Part shown: piece by piece, positions 42,444-50,963 of the stretch | Layout: each line of letters starts with the position of its first letter | How positions within the stretch are numbered: position 1 is the stretch's first letter | Origin: Actinoplanes flavus | GTDB taxonomy: Bacteria > Actinomycetota > Actinomycetes > Mycobacteriales > Micromonosporaceae | Assembly (NCBI RefSeq): GCF_017592555.1 | Contig: NZ_JAGFNS010000001.1 | Coordinates: 382,664-435,060 of the forward strand | Direction: 5' to 3' | Length of the DNA stretch: 52,397 nt | Made by a program: the position numbers and the translations under genes | Notes under the pieces: generated by a model | What the model was told of the DNA's origin: nothing | Database searches by the model: none | The model's input: only the letters and a program-made list of their open reading frames with translations

Positions 42444-42628
42444 GAGCCGGCGGCCGTGTCGGAGACCGCCTCCAGCCGGCCCGTCACTGGGGACGCACTC
42501 CACGTGGGCCGCGGCTGGGGCCCGGCCTGGCTGCCACAAATCGGGTAGTAGCCACCAGGCCGGACCTGACGGTGAGCGTACCGCCAGTTGCCCGGCGACG
42601 GGTAGTCCCATGACACGTGGTAAGTACC

Positions 42629-43372
42629 CTAACGGGTGAGCAGGTGGGAGCGCAGGGCCGCCAGCTCGTCGTCGGTGAGACCGATCTCCTTGGCGTAGGA
42701 CTCGACCGATCCGTGCAGCTCACGGAGGTCGTCGAGGAACAGGTGCATGGCCTCGGCCGGGGAGTCGAACATGTGGTCCTTCCCCTGGACCGACTCCGGG
42801 CTGACCCGCAGGATGGACGCGGTCAGCCGGCGCATCGCCTCGGTGGTCAGCGCGTAGTCGGCGGCGATGTCCTCGTCGGACACCCCGAGCAGCGACAGGG
42901 TCAGAGCGCACACCGTGCCGGTCCGGTCCTTGCCGGCCATGCAGTGCACCACCACCGGTGCGGCCTCCGCGTCGGCGATCAGGCGCAGCGACCCGGCGAT
43001 GCCCTCCCGGCCGTCCTCCGCGAAGTTGAGGTAGCGGTCGGCCAGCCAGCGCGCGCGCACCGACTCCTCGGGCTGCTCGATCTCGTCCCAGTCCACGTGC
43101 CGGAGGACCAGGTTGCGGTAGTCGACGCGGTGCGACTCGGCGACCCGGCCGAACTTCTCCACCTCGGACGGGCGCCGCAGGTCGATCACGGTCCGGACCC
43201 CGAGGGAAGCGAAGGTCTCGGCGTCCTCCTCGTCCAGGCTGTGCAGCGCGTCGGCCCGGAACAGCCGCCGCCAGCGCACCCGGCGCCCGTCGAGACCGGC
43301 GTAACCGCCCACGTCGCGGAAGTTGAACGCCCCGGAGAAGGTCAGGTTTCGTGAGTACTCTTCGGCCACCAC
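42629..43372 (-). CDS. Tyrosine-protein phosphatase (PtpB/Y-phosphatase3 family)
   Basis: A 247-aa phosphatase with the intact P-loop HCMAGKDRTG (Cys144, Arg150), an N-terminal FNFRDVGGY segment and the strand VRTVIDLRRPSEVEK. These are all hallmarks of the atypical actinobacterial and fungal family that includes mycobacterial PtpB. Such enzymes can act on phosphotyrosine, phosphoserine or phosphoinositides. It starts at GTG 43372 (a second GTG follows). It is divergent from the cimA leader region. Confidence 0.92.
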   Translation of the reverse strand: MVAEEYSRNLTFSGAFNFRDVGGYAGLDGRRVRWRRLFRADALHSLDEEDAETFASLGVRTVIDLRRPSEVEKFGRVAESHRVDYRNLVLRHVDWDEIEQPEESVRARWLADRYLNFAEDGREGIAGSLRLIADAEAAPVVVHCMAGKDRTGTVCALTLSLLGVSDEDIAADYALTTEAMRRLTASILRVSPESVQGKDHMFDSPAEAMHLFLDDLRELHGSVESYAKEIGLTDDELAALRSHLLTR

Positions 43373-43485
43373 GCCCCCAACCTATCCGGCGGCGCCGATC
43401 GCCTCACCGGTCGATTTCGTCACTCTTGCCGGTACGTTGCGTCTCAGCTATTGGATTTCCGGCATCGGCTGCGGTAGGCCGTGGC

Positions 43486-43542
43486 ATGCTTCCACCCGTG
43501 ACCCACTCCGTGCTGATTATTCGCACCTGGCGCGCCGGCTGA
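43486..43542 (+). CDS. Leader peptide with Val-Leu-Ile-Ile, upstream of cimA
   Basis: A short frame encodes MTHSVLIIRTWRAG if started at GTG 43498, or four residues more (MLPP...) from ATG 43486. It holds four consecutive branched-chain codons, GTG CTG ATT ATT. ATT is a rare isoleucine codon in this genome, which would strengthen stalling. Its TGA lies inside a hairpin, and a strong terminator follows at 43560. This is the arrangement of ilv/leu attenuators, here controlling an isoleucine-pathway gene. Confidence 0.7.
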   Translation: MLPPVTHSVLIIRTWRAG

Positions 43543-43588
43543 CCTCTCGCCGACGCGCAGACCTCCCGCATCCGCGGGGGGTCTTTTT
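43530..43588 (+). promoter_or_regulatory. Transcription attenuator of cimA
   Basis: Hairpin 1 pairs GCGCGCCGGC (43530-43539) with GCCGACGCGC (43549-43558), one mismatch, and spans the leader stop codon. The terminator pairs GACCTCCCGC (43560-43569) with GCGGGGGGTC (43574-43583) and is followed by five T. A near copy of the terminator left arm, GACCTCTCGC (43541-43550), can also pair with the right arm, giving an alternative structure. Ribosome position on the VLII codons would choose between the folds. Confidence 0.72.
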
Positions 43589-43627
43589 GTTGTTGCTGTG
43601 GGTGACCGACCGAAAGGACATCCCCTG

Positions 43628-45214
43628 ATGGAGTACCAGGTGTTCGACACGACGCTGCGCGACGGTGGGCAGCGCGAGGGAATCAGCTACACGGTCGCCG
43701 ACAAGCTCGCCGTCGCGCGCCTGCTGGACGAGTTCGGAGTGGGCTTCATCGAGGGCGGCTGGCCCGGCGCCATGCCCAAGGACACCGAATTCTTCGAACG
43801 GGCGAAAACCGAGCTGGAGCTACGGCACGCGGTGCTCGTCGCGTTCGGCGCCACCCGCAAGGCCGGCGTGGACGTGGCCGACGATCCCCAGGTCAAGGCG
43901 CTGCTGGACGCCGGGACCCCGGTGGTCTGCGTGGTCGCGAAGTCCGACATCCGGCACGTCGAACGGGCGCTGCGCACCACCGGCGACGAGAACCTGGACA
44001 TGGTCCGGGACACCGTCCGGCACCTGGTCGCCAACGGCCGCCGCGCCTTCGTGGACTGTGAGCACTTCTTCGACGGCTTCCGGTACGACCCGGAGTACAC
44101 CGCGAGCGTGGTGAAGGCGGCCATCGAGGCGGGCGCCGAGCGGGTCGTCATGTGCGACACCAACGGCGGCATGCTCCCGTCGATGGTCACCAAGGCGATC
44201 AACGAGGTGGTCGAGCGGACCGGGGTGACCCCGGACCGGCTCGGCATCCACTGCCAGAACGACACCGCCTGCGCGGTCGCCAACACGGTCGCCGCGGTCG
44301 AGGCCGGGGTCAGGCACTTCCAGTGCACCGCCAACGGGTACGGCGAGCGCCCCGGCAACGCCGACCTGTTCGCCACGGTCAGCAACCTGCAACTCAAGCT
44401 CGGGCTGAAGGTCCTACCGGACGGATGCCTGGAGAAGGCGACGCGGGTCTCCACCGCGCTCGCCGAGATCGCCAACATCGCCCCCGACACCCACCAGGCC
44501 TATGTCGGGGCCGCCGCGTTCGCCCACAAGGCGGGCCTGCACGCGAGCGCGATCAAGGTGGATCCGCTGCTCTACAACCACATCGACCCATCGGTCGTCG
44601 GCAACGACATGCGGATCCTGGTAACCGAGATGGCCGGCCGGGCCAGCATCGAGCTCAAGAGCCGTGAGCTCGGACTGGACCTGGCCGGCCACCCCGACAC
44701 CCTGTCGAAGGTGACGCAGCGGGTCAAGGACCTGGAAGCCGAGGGCTGGTCCTTCGAGGCCGCCGACGCCTCCTTCGAGCTGCTGGTCCGCAACGAGCTG
44801 CCCGGCGTGGACGTGGCGAGGCCGTTCGCCCTGGAGTCGTACCGGGTGCTGGTCGAGCACCGCGAGGACGGCGCGGTCATCTCCGAGGCCACCGTCAAGG
44901 TCCGCGTCCGCGGCGAACGGGTGATCGCCACGGCCGAGGGCAACGGCCCGGTCAACGCCCTGGACGAAGCGCTGCGCACCGCCCTCGGCAACCACTACCC
45001 GCAGCTGAAGACGTTCGAGCTCTCCGACTTCAAGGTGCGGATCCTGGAGGGCAGCCACGGCACCAACGCGATCACCCGGGTGCTGCTGGAGACCAGCGAC
45101 CACAACCGCGAGTGGACCACGGTCGGGGTCCACGAGAACATCGTCGAGGCCAGCTGGACAGCCCTGGTGGACTCCCTGACCTACGGTTTGGCCCGAACGT
45201 CCTCTCCTGCCTGA
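43628..45214 (+). CDS. cimA: Citramalate synthase
   Basis: Condenses pyruvate and acetyl-CoA to (R)-citramalate, the first step of a threonine-independent isoleucine route. The products are then handled by LeuCD and LeuB. The 528-aa protein has an N-terminal DRE-TIM barrel (FDTTLRDGGQREGISYT), the GWPGAMPKDTEFF segment typical of CimA rather than LeuA, the metal-binding HxH region HKAGLHASAI, and a C-terminal LeuA-type allosteric domain. ATG 43628 follows GAAAGGAC. Its 3' end overlaps the convergent ThrRS paralogue by 34 nt. Confidence 0.94.
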   Translation: MEYQVFDTTLRDGGQREGISYTVADKLAVARLLDEFGVGFIEGGWPGAMPKDTEFFERAKTELELRHAVLVAFGATRKAGVDVADDPQVKALLDAGTPVVCVVAKSDIRHVERALRTTGDENLDMVRDTVRHLVANGRRAFVDCEHFFDGFRYDPEYTASVVKAAIEAGAERVVMCDTNGGMLPSMVTKAINEVVERTGVTPDRLGIHCQNDTACAVANTVAAVEAGVRHFQCTANGYGERPGNADLFATVSNLQLKLGLKVLPDGCLEKATRVSTALAEIANIAPDTHQAYVGAAAFAHKAGLHASAIKVDPLLYNHIDPSVVGNDMRILVTEMAGRASIELKSRELGLDLAGHPDTLSKVTQRVKDLEAEGWSFEAADASFELLVRNELPGVDVARPFALESYRVLVEHREDGAVISEATVKVRVRGERVIATAEGNGPVNALDEALRTALGNHYPQLKTFELSDFKVRILEGSHGTNAITRVLLETSDHNREWTTVGVHENIVEASWTALVDSLTYGLARTSSPA

Positions 45215-46401
45215 CGCTGTGCCCGGGCGGCCGCGCTGATCAGTTCGATCGCGGCCGCCCCCGGCATCGGGTCCAACCGGCTGCCGTCGCGCAGCCGTAG
45301 CGCCACGCTGCCGTCCGCGGCCTCCCGGGCGCCGATCACCGCGAGGTACGGGACCCTCCGGCACTCCCGGATCCGGGCGCCGACCGAGCCCTCGTGCAGC
45401 ACCTCCACCCGCAGCGCGGCGGCCTGCGCGGCGAACTCGCGGGCCGCCTCGTCCTGGTCGGCGCCGACCGGCAGGACCGCCAGCTGGACCGGGGCGTACC
45501 AGACCGGGAACGCGCCGCCGTGCACCTCGATCAGGTGCCCGAACAGCCGCTCCATCGACCCGGCCAGGCTGCGGTGCACCATCACCGGACGGGACCGGCC
45601 GCCGCTCGCGTCCGCGTACTCCAGCTCGAACCGCTCCGGCTGGTGGTAGTCGACCTGGACGGTGGCGAGGGTCCACTCCCGGCCGGACGGATCGACCACC
45701 TGAACGTCGATCTTCGGGCCGTAGAACGCCGCTTCGCCCGGCGCCTCGGCGTACGAGATCCGCTCCCCGGAAAGCGCGGCGCGCAGCAGCCCCTCGGCCC
45801 GCGCCCACATCGCGTCGTCGCCGCCGTACTTCTTCCCGGGCCCGCGCAGCGACAGCCGGTAGGCGACCGGGCCCACGCCGAGCGCGGCGTGCGCCTCGCG
45901 CATCAGCCGCAGCACCCCGGCCACCTCGGCGCTCGCCTGGTCCTCGGCGCAGAACACGTGCGCGTCGTTGAGCAGCATCGACCGGACCCGGGACAGGCCG
46001 CCGACGACCCCCGAGCGTTCCGCCCGGTACATCGGTCCCAGCTCGGCGATCCGCAACGGCAGTTCCCGGTACGAGCGACCGCGCGCCCGGAAGATCAGGG
46101 CGTGATGCGGGCAGAGGCTGGGACGCAGGACCAGCTCGTCCTCACCGGCCCGCATCGGCGGGAACATGCCGTCGGCGAAGTTGTGCCAGTGACCGGACAA
46201 CTCGTACATCCAGCGCCTGCCCAGCGCCGGGGAGTAGACGTGCCGGTAGCCGGCGCGGCGCTCCAGCTCGTACAGATAGGACTCGACCTCGTGGCGGGCG
46301 GCCGCGCCGGCCGGCAGCCAGAACGGCAGGCCCGCGCCGATCAGCGGGTCGGAGTCGAACAGGTCCAGCTCGCGGCCGAGCCGGCGGTGGTCTACGGACA
46401 T
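45181..46401 (-). CDS. Short threonyl-tRNA synthetase paralogue without TGS and editing domains
   Basis: A 406-aa class II synthetase corresponding to the catalytic core plus anticodon-binding domain of ThrRS. Full-length bacterial ThrRS has about 640 residues. The TGS and serine-editing domains (about 240 N-terminal residues) are absent. The zinc/threonine-binding residues are conserved as Cys97 (LRPSLCPHH), His148 (LNDAHVF) and His276 (VMVHRSLAGSMER), so charging should be possible. The C-terminal domain (HEGSVGARIRECRRVPYLAV) is intact. GAGGAG precedes ATG 46401. It could be a back-up, an inhibitor-resistant isozyme, or a non-canonical enzyme. A threonine leader peptide lies upstream. Confidence 0.88.
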   Translation of the reverse strand: MSVDHRRLGRELDLFDSDPLIGAGLPFWLPAGAAARHEVESYLYELERRAGYRHVYSPALGRRWMYELSGHWHNFADGMFPPMRAGEDELVLRPSLCPHHALIFRARGRSYRELPLRIAELGPMYRAERSGVVGGLSRVRSMLLNDAHVFCAEDQASAEVAGVLRLMREAHAALGVGPVAYRLSLRGPGKKYGGDDAMWARAEGLLRAALSGERISYAEAPGEAAFYGPKIDVQVVDPSGREWTLATVQVDYHQPERFELEYADASGGRSRPVMVHRSLAGSMERLFGHLIEVHGGAFPVWYAPVQLAVLPVGADQDEAAREFAAQAAALRVEVLHEGSVGARIRECRRVPYLAVIGAREAADGSVALRLRDGSRLDPMPGAAAIELISAAARAQRQAGEDVRAKP

Positions 46402-46442
46402 CGTGGGTCTCCTCGAGAAACTCCGGACCCCGGAACGACACA

Positions 46443-46517
46443 GCCCCGGGCAGGTCGCCCGGGGCCGTGGTCGTCGCTGTCAGCTCAGCGCGATCGGACG
46501 CCGGGACATCCCGGCGT
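46443..46517 (-). promoter_or_regulatory. Candidate threonine attenuator of the ThrRS paralogue
   Basis: On the minus strand three stems follow the Thr codons. A perfect 9-bp inverted repeat lies at 46498-46517. A small CGCTG/CAGCG stem (46475-46490) encloses the leader stop codon. A 9-bp GC stem, GCCCCGGGC/GCCCGGGGC (46443-46465), resembles a terminator, followed by the modestly U-containing TGTGTCGTTCC. The spacing resembles that of leader-peptide attenuators. Confidence 0.55.
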
Positions 46518-46541
46518 GGTCGTGATCGAGCTCGGCATCAT
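46485..46541 (-). CDS. Leader peptide with Thr-Thr-Thr
   Basis: A frame of 18 codons encodes MMPSSITTTPGCPGVRSR, starting at ATG 46541 (or 46538), 10 nt after the upstream GNAT stop. It contains three consecutive threonine codons (ACG ACC ACG), preceded by Ser-Ser-Ile. Located 84 nt upstream of a ThrRS-type gene and followed by hairpins, it fits a threonine-sensing leader. No obvious Shine-Dalgarno precedes it, and coupling to the GNAT gene is possible. Confidence 0.55.
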   Translation of the reverse strand: MMPSSITTTPGCPGVRSR

Positions 46542-46551
46542 GCCCACGAGG

Positions 46552-47085
46552 TTAGGCGGCGCCGCCGCGCGCGGCGAGCCAGTTTTCGGCGAGGAGCTGG
46601 TAGAGGTAGTGGTCCTGCCAGTCGCCGGCGATCCGCAGGTAGCGCGGGGCCATGCCGAAACGCTGGAAGCCGTTGCGTTCCAGGACCCGCTGCGACCGGA
46701 CGTTGTGCAGCAGTGTGCCCGCCTCCAGCCGGTGCAGGCCGTAGGTGGTGAACGCCTGCTCGGCGACCGCGGCCACGGCGGCGCCCGCCACCCCGCGCCC
46801 GGCGACCGCCGCGGCCACCCAGTAGCCGAGGTTCGCCGACTGGAAGGGGCCGTGCACGACGTTGGAGAGGTTGACCCGGCCGACGATCCGGCCGTCCTCG
46901 ACGATCGCGTGCGGCAGCGCGTTGCCCTGGCGCAGCGTGTCGGAGATGATCTGCCACTGGCCCGCGGTGGTGTAGAACTCCTCCGGCCGCTCCGGCTCCC
47001 AGGGCGCCAGGTGCTCCCGGTTGGCCCGCACCAGGACGGCCAGCTCCTCGGCGTCCGCCGGGCTGATCAGACGGATGATGATCAT
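46552..47085 (-). CDS. RimJ/RimL-type GNAT acetyltransferase
   Basis: A 177-aa acetyltransferase. The family features are IRLISPADAEEL at the N-terminus, GRVNLSNVVHGPFQSANLGYW, the acetyl-CoA loop AGRGVAGAAV, and the C-terminal HNVRSQRVLERNGFQ. Proteins of this group acetylate ribosomal protein N-termini or small amines. ATG 47085 overlaps the stop of the upstream endonuclease-family gene (ATGA). The threonine leader starts 10 nt after its stop. Confidence 0.88.
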   Translation of the reverse strand: MIIIRLISPADAEELAVLVRANREHLAPWEPERPEEFYTTAGQWQIISDTLRQGNALPHAIVEDGRIVGRVNLSNVVHGPFQSANLGYWVAAAVAGRGVAGAAVAAVAEQAFTTYGLHRLEAGTLLHNVRSQRVLERNGFQRFGMAPRYLRIAGDWQDHYLYQLLAENWLAARGGAA

Positions 47086-48080
47086 GCGGCCGGCACCGTC
47101 ACCCAGGCGATCACCGCTCGGTGATCCGACTCGGCCACCGGGAACACTTTCACGTCCTTCACCCCGATCCGCTCGTCGACCAGCACGTGGTCGATGGTGA
47201 CCGGTGGGATCGGATCCCCGTCGTACGGCCCCCAGCTGCCCACCAGGCCCGCACCGACGGCGTCGGCGGCGTCCCGGTAGCCGGTGCCGATCAGCTCGCG
47301 CAGCCGCCGGTGGTCGAGCGTCGCGTTGAAGTCGCCCATCAGGATCTTCGGCAGCCCGCCCTCGGCCGGCACCTGCTCCCGCAGATCGGTGGACCAGTCG
47401 GGGATCAGGTCCCGGTCCGACGGGGCGAGCGGGTGCACCGACTCGATGTAGACCGTCCCGGCGCCCGGCACCTGGACGGCGGCGTGGGCCTGCTGGAAGC
47501 CGCCGGTGTTGCGTTTGGCGGCCTGCTCGGCGAACGGATGGCGGGAGTAGAGGCCGGAGCCGCTCGCGCCCCACTCCGGGGCGAACTGGCGGTACGGCAG
47601 GATCTCCTCGAGACCCGCCAGCCGCAGCGCGTTCTGCCCGCGTTCGGTGAACTCCTGCACGGCCAGCACATCCACCCGCTGGTCCCGGACCAGCTTCACG
47701 ACCGCTTCCGGGTCGGCGCCACTGAACAGCAGGTTCGTCGTCATCACCCGCATCTCGACGCCGCTGGACGGGCCCCGGTCCGAGTCCGGCAGGGCGCGCG
47801 GCACCACGGCCACCGCGAAGCCGAACGCGATCAGGGCCGCCACCGCGGCGGCCGCCCACCGGCGGGCGATCAGCGACGCGGCGAGCGGTATCAGCGTCCA
47901 CACGGCGACGTACGGCGTGAACGCCAGGAGCATGACCCAGTAGCCGGCCTCCCACCCGAAGGTGCGCCCCAGCAGCCAGACGGCCGCCGGGATCAGCGAC
48001 AACCAGAGCAGGACGGTGAGAACGATGCGGCGGCGGCGCCGGGCCGGGCGGACCGCCGGCGGCGCGTCGGTGATCGTCAT
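47082..48080 (-). CDS. Membrane-anchored endonuclease/exonuclease/phosphatase family protein
   Basis: A 332-aa protein with two or three N-terminal transmembrane helices (about residues 20-36, 46-65 and 75-92) followed by an EEP catalytic domain. Its motifs are MTTNLLF, VLAVQEF (the catalytic Glu), GDFNATLDHRRL (the DxN motif), IDHVLVD and SDHRAV. The fold includes DNases, sphingomyelinases and phosphoinositide phosphatases. Exposure on the outer face is inferred from the helices. The start is ATG 48080. Confidence 0.86.
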   Translation of the reverse strand: MTITDAPPAVRPARRRRRIVLTVLLWLSLIPAAVWLLGRTFGWEAGYWVMLLAFTPYVAVWTLIPLAASLIARRWAAAAVAALIAFGFAVAVVPRALPDSDRGPSSGVEMRVMTTNLLFSGADPEAVVKLVRDQRVDVLAVQEFTERGQNALRLAGLEEILPYRQFAPEWGASGSGLYSRHPFAEQAAKRNTGGFQQAHAAVQVPGAGTVYIESVHPLAPSDRDLIPDWSTDLREQVPAEGGLPKILMGDFNATLDHRRLRELIGTGYRDAADAVGAGLVGSWGPYDGDPIPPVTIDHVLVDERIGVKDVKVFPVAESDHRAVIAWVTVPAA

Positions 48081-48186
48081 GGCGGCGACGTTATCCGTCC
48101 ACCGCCACCGCCCGTCGCCAACGCGCTCCACGTCACATCCCCGGCGACACCGGCCCGGGGCCGTAGGGCCCCGGGCCGGCGCGGCG

Positions 48187-49527
48187 TCAGACCTCGGCGT
48201 CGGCCAGGTCGCCGAACTCGGCCAGCTCGTCCCGGATCACCGCGCCGTCGCCCTCGACGACCAGGGTCAGCCGGTCGGTCGACAGATGGTCGGCGGCCGC
48301 CTGCGACACCCGCTCGACGGTCGCCTCCAAATACTCCCGGCGCAGCGTCTCGTAGTAGTCGTCGGGCAGGCCGTGCACCACCAGGGAGGCCAGCGCGCCG
48401 GCGATCGCGCCCGGCGTCTGCATCTCCACCGACAGCTGGCCGGCCCGCCAGGAACGCGCCACCTCCAGCTCCGCCTCGGTCACCCCCTCGGCCTCGGTAC
48501 GCGCGATCTCGCCGAGGGTGTCCCGGATCGCCGGGGCGGTCACCGCGGTCTGCACCCCGGCGGCCACCTCGAAACGGCCGGACCGGCGGGTCATCGCGTA
48601 CGAGCCGCGGATGCCGTACGTGTAGCCCTTCACCTCGCGGATCAGGTGGTTCAGCCGGGACGTGAAGGCGCCGCCCAGCACGGTCGCGGCCAGCGTCATC
48701 GGCACGTAGTCGGGGGTCGCCCGCTCCGGCGCCCGGTGCCCCAGCCGCAGCGTCGACTGCACCGAACCGGGCCGGTCCACCAGAATCGTGCGGCGCCGGT
48801 CCGGCAGCACCACGCCGAGCGGCCCGGCCGGCTCCAGCGGCTCCCCCGAGGTGCCCTCGAAGGCGGCCTCGGCGAGCGCGTCCAGATCCAGCCCGTCCAG
48901 GTCACCGGCGACCAGCAGCACGCCCGGCCGCAGCAGCCACGCCTCGTGGAAGGCCAGCACGTCCTCCACCGTCACCGCGGCCACCGAGGTGGGGTCGCCG
49001 TGCAGCGGGCGGCTGTACCGTCCGTCGGCGCCGAACAGGTCGCCGCGCAGGGCCGCGTCGGCCCGCGGGCCGGGCTGCGCCCAGTCCATCCGCAGCGCGG
49101 TCACCTCGTCGTCGCGGACCCGGGCCACGTCCGCCGGGTCCAGCTTCGGGGTCCGGGCGGCCTCGGCAGCCAGGCGGACCGCGCCGGCCAGCAGCGGGCC
49201 GGGCGCCGACACGCCGACCCGGAAGGCGTCCCAGTCCACCGACGGGGCGAGCTCCGCGCCCAGACCCTCCAGCGCCAGGGCGTACGCCGCCGAGTCCCGC
49301 TTGCGGGTGCCCTCCTCCAGCGACTTGGCGAGCACCGTGGCGGTGCCCTCCCGGCCGGCGGTCTCCCGGGCCGCTCCGGCGTCCAGCAGCAGGACGGCGC
49401 TGGCCAGGATCTGACCCGGCAGATGGGCGGCGATCACGGTGCCGCCGTGCGCGGAGATCCGGCGGACGGCCGGGAACGCGTACGGACGGGCGGCGCCCGG
49501 GGCCGGGCGGGACGTGACGAGGGTCAT
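48187..49527 (-). CDS. M16-family peptidase homologue, non-catalytic subunit
   Basis: A 446-aa M16B/pitrilysin-fold protein without the HxxEH zinc motif at its N-terminus (ILASAVLLLDAGAARET occupies that region). The C-terminal M16 half includes HLIREVKGYTYGIRGSY. Such inactive partners pair with an active subunit, here the gene immediately upstream, whose stop overlaps its ATG (ATGA). Confidence 0.9.
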   Translation of the reverse strand: MTLVTSRPAPGAARPYAFPAVRRISAHGGTVIAAHLPGQILASAVLLLDAGAARETAGREGTATVLAKSLEEGTRKRDSAAYALALEGLGAELAPSVDWDAFRVGVSAPGPLLAGAVRLAAEAARTPKLDPADVARVRDDEVTALRMDWAQPGPRADAALRGDLFGADGRYSRPLHGDPTSVAAVTVEDVLAFHEAWLLRPGVLLVAGDLDGLDLDALAEAAFEGTSGEPLEPAGPLGVVLPDRRRTILVDRPGSVQSTLRLGHRAPERATPDYVPMTLAATVLGGAFTSRLNHLIREVKGYTYGIRGSYAMTRRSGRFEVAAGVQTAVTAPAIRDTLGEIARTEAEGVTEAELEVARSWRAGQLSVEMQTPGAIAGALASLVVHGLPDDYYETLRREYLEATVERVSQAAADHLSTDRLTLVVEGDGAVIRDELAEFGDLADAEV

Positions 49528-50837
49528 GACGGCTCCCCGGGAAGGTAGGTGAGGGTGACGCGGGACTCGGGGCGCAGCACTTCCTTCGCCGCCTCGGTGA
49601 CGTCCTCGGCGGTGATGGCCAGCCACTGCGCCAGGCGCTCGGCGGCCGCGGCCGGGTCACCGAACTGGGTGGCGTACCGGCCGAGGGTGTCGGCCCGGCC
49701 GCCGGCCGTGGACACCTGCCGCCACCAGGCGGTGGTGAGCAGCGCCTTGGCACGGTTCAGCTCGTCGTCGGTGACCGGCTCGTCGATCAGGCTGCGCATC
49801 ACGTCGGACAGGCCCGCCTCCAGGGTCTCCAGGGAGACGCCGTCCTTGGCGGTGGCCGTGACGATCAGCGGGGCCGGGGCGTGTGCCAGGTCGACGCCGT
49901 ACGCGCCGATGTAGTCCGGCTGGGCGATCCGGGCGCCGTCGGCGAGGCGCTGGTAGAGGCGGCTGCCCCGCCCGTTGCCGAGCACCGTGGCGAGGACGGT
50001 CATCGCGTCGTACCCCTTGGTGCCGAACGGATAGGTCCGGTGCGAGAGGTAGATCCGCGGGGCCGGCACCGCGGCCGTCACCTCCTCCCGGGCCGGTTCG
50101 GGGGCCGGGCCGGGCAGTGTGCCGTCCGGCGCCGGCGGGATGTCCGGCACCGCGGCGATCGCCCCGAAATACTTCTCCGCCAGGGCGAACACCTCGGCCG
50201 CGCCGGCGTCGCCGACGACCGTGAGGACCGCGTTGTTCGGCGCGTAGTACTGCTGGTGGAACGCCTTGAAGGTGTCCAGGTCCGCGGCGTTCAGGTCCTC
50301 CATCGACCCGATCGTGGCGTGATGGTACGGATGGCCCGGCGGGTAGAGCAGCGGCAACAGGCGCAGCCAGGCGTCGCCGTAGGGCACGTTCTCGTACCGC
50401 TGGCGCCGTTCGTTCTTCACCACCTCGCGCTGGTTGTCCAGCGTCTCCTGGGTGAGCGCCGGAACCAGGCCGCCCATCCGGTCCGCCTCCAGCCAGAGCG
50501 CCAGCTCCAGGTGCTCGGAGGGCATGGTCTCGAAGTAGTTCGTCCGGTCCGGGTTGGTCGTCGCGTTCAGCGAGCCGCCGTTGCCCTGCACCAGCTTCAT
50601 GTGCTCGGTCTTCCGAACGTGCTGCGACCCCTCGAACATCAGGTGCTCGAAGAGGTGCGCGAACCCGGTCTGGCCCGGCGGTTCGTGCCGGGAGCCGACG
50701 TCATACCAGAGGTTGACGCAGACGACCGGCGCCGTCCGGTCCTCGCTGACGACGACGCGCAGGCCGTTCGCGAGCCGCGTGGTTTCGATGGGCCACGGAT
50801 AACCGGTCGTGGCGACCGGTGCGGTTGGTGACGTCAC
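49524..50837 (-). CDS. M16-family zinc peptidase, catalytic subunit
   Basis: A 437-aa M16B metallopeptidase with inverted zinc motif HLFEH (His61, Glu64, His65) and the distal glutamate in the LWLEADRMGGL region. The C-terminal half has the substrate-binding R/Y region (GNGRGSRLYQRL). With the inactive partner downstream it should form a heterodimer related to mitochondrial processing peptidase and to bacterial M16B pairs that degrade peptides. No secretion signal is visible. Confidence 0.94.
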   Translation of the reverse strand: MTSPTAPVATTGYPWPIETTRLANGLRVVVSEDRTAPVVCVNLWYDVGSRHEPPGQTGFAHLFEHLMFEGSQHVRKTEHMKLVQGNGGSLNATTNPDRTNYFETMPSEHLELALWLEADRMGGLVPALTQETLDNQREVVKNERRQRYENVPYGDAWLRLLPLLYPPGHPYHHATIGSMEDLNAADLDTFKAFHQQYYAPNNAVLTVVGDAGAAEVFALAEKYFGAIAAVPDIPPAPDGTLPGPAPEPAREEVTAAVPAPRIYLSHRTYPFGTKGYDAMTVLATVLGNGRGSRLYQRLADGARIAQPDYIGAYGVDLAHAPAPLIVTATAKDGVSLETLEAGLSDVMRSLIDEPVTDDELNRAKALLTTAWWRQVSTAGGRADTLGRYATQFGDPAAAAERLAQWLAITAEDVTEAAKEVLRPESRVTLTYLPGEPS

Positions 50838-50963
50838 CCGACCAATCTTGCCCTGTCGCGGACGGTTCCGGCGCGGCCGGACATCAATCTCGATGGCGCG
50901 TGATCACCGCGGGTGCGATGCTGGGCGCCGTGTTCGAGGACGTGTCCCGGGGAGAATGACCAG

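Noticed and set aside
46402..46551. T-box riboswitch upstream of the ThrRS paralogue
   Set aside because: I could not find the conserved T-box sequence or specifier-loop arrangement; a Thr-rich leader frame explains the region better.
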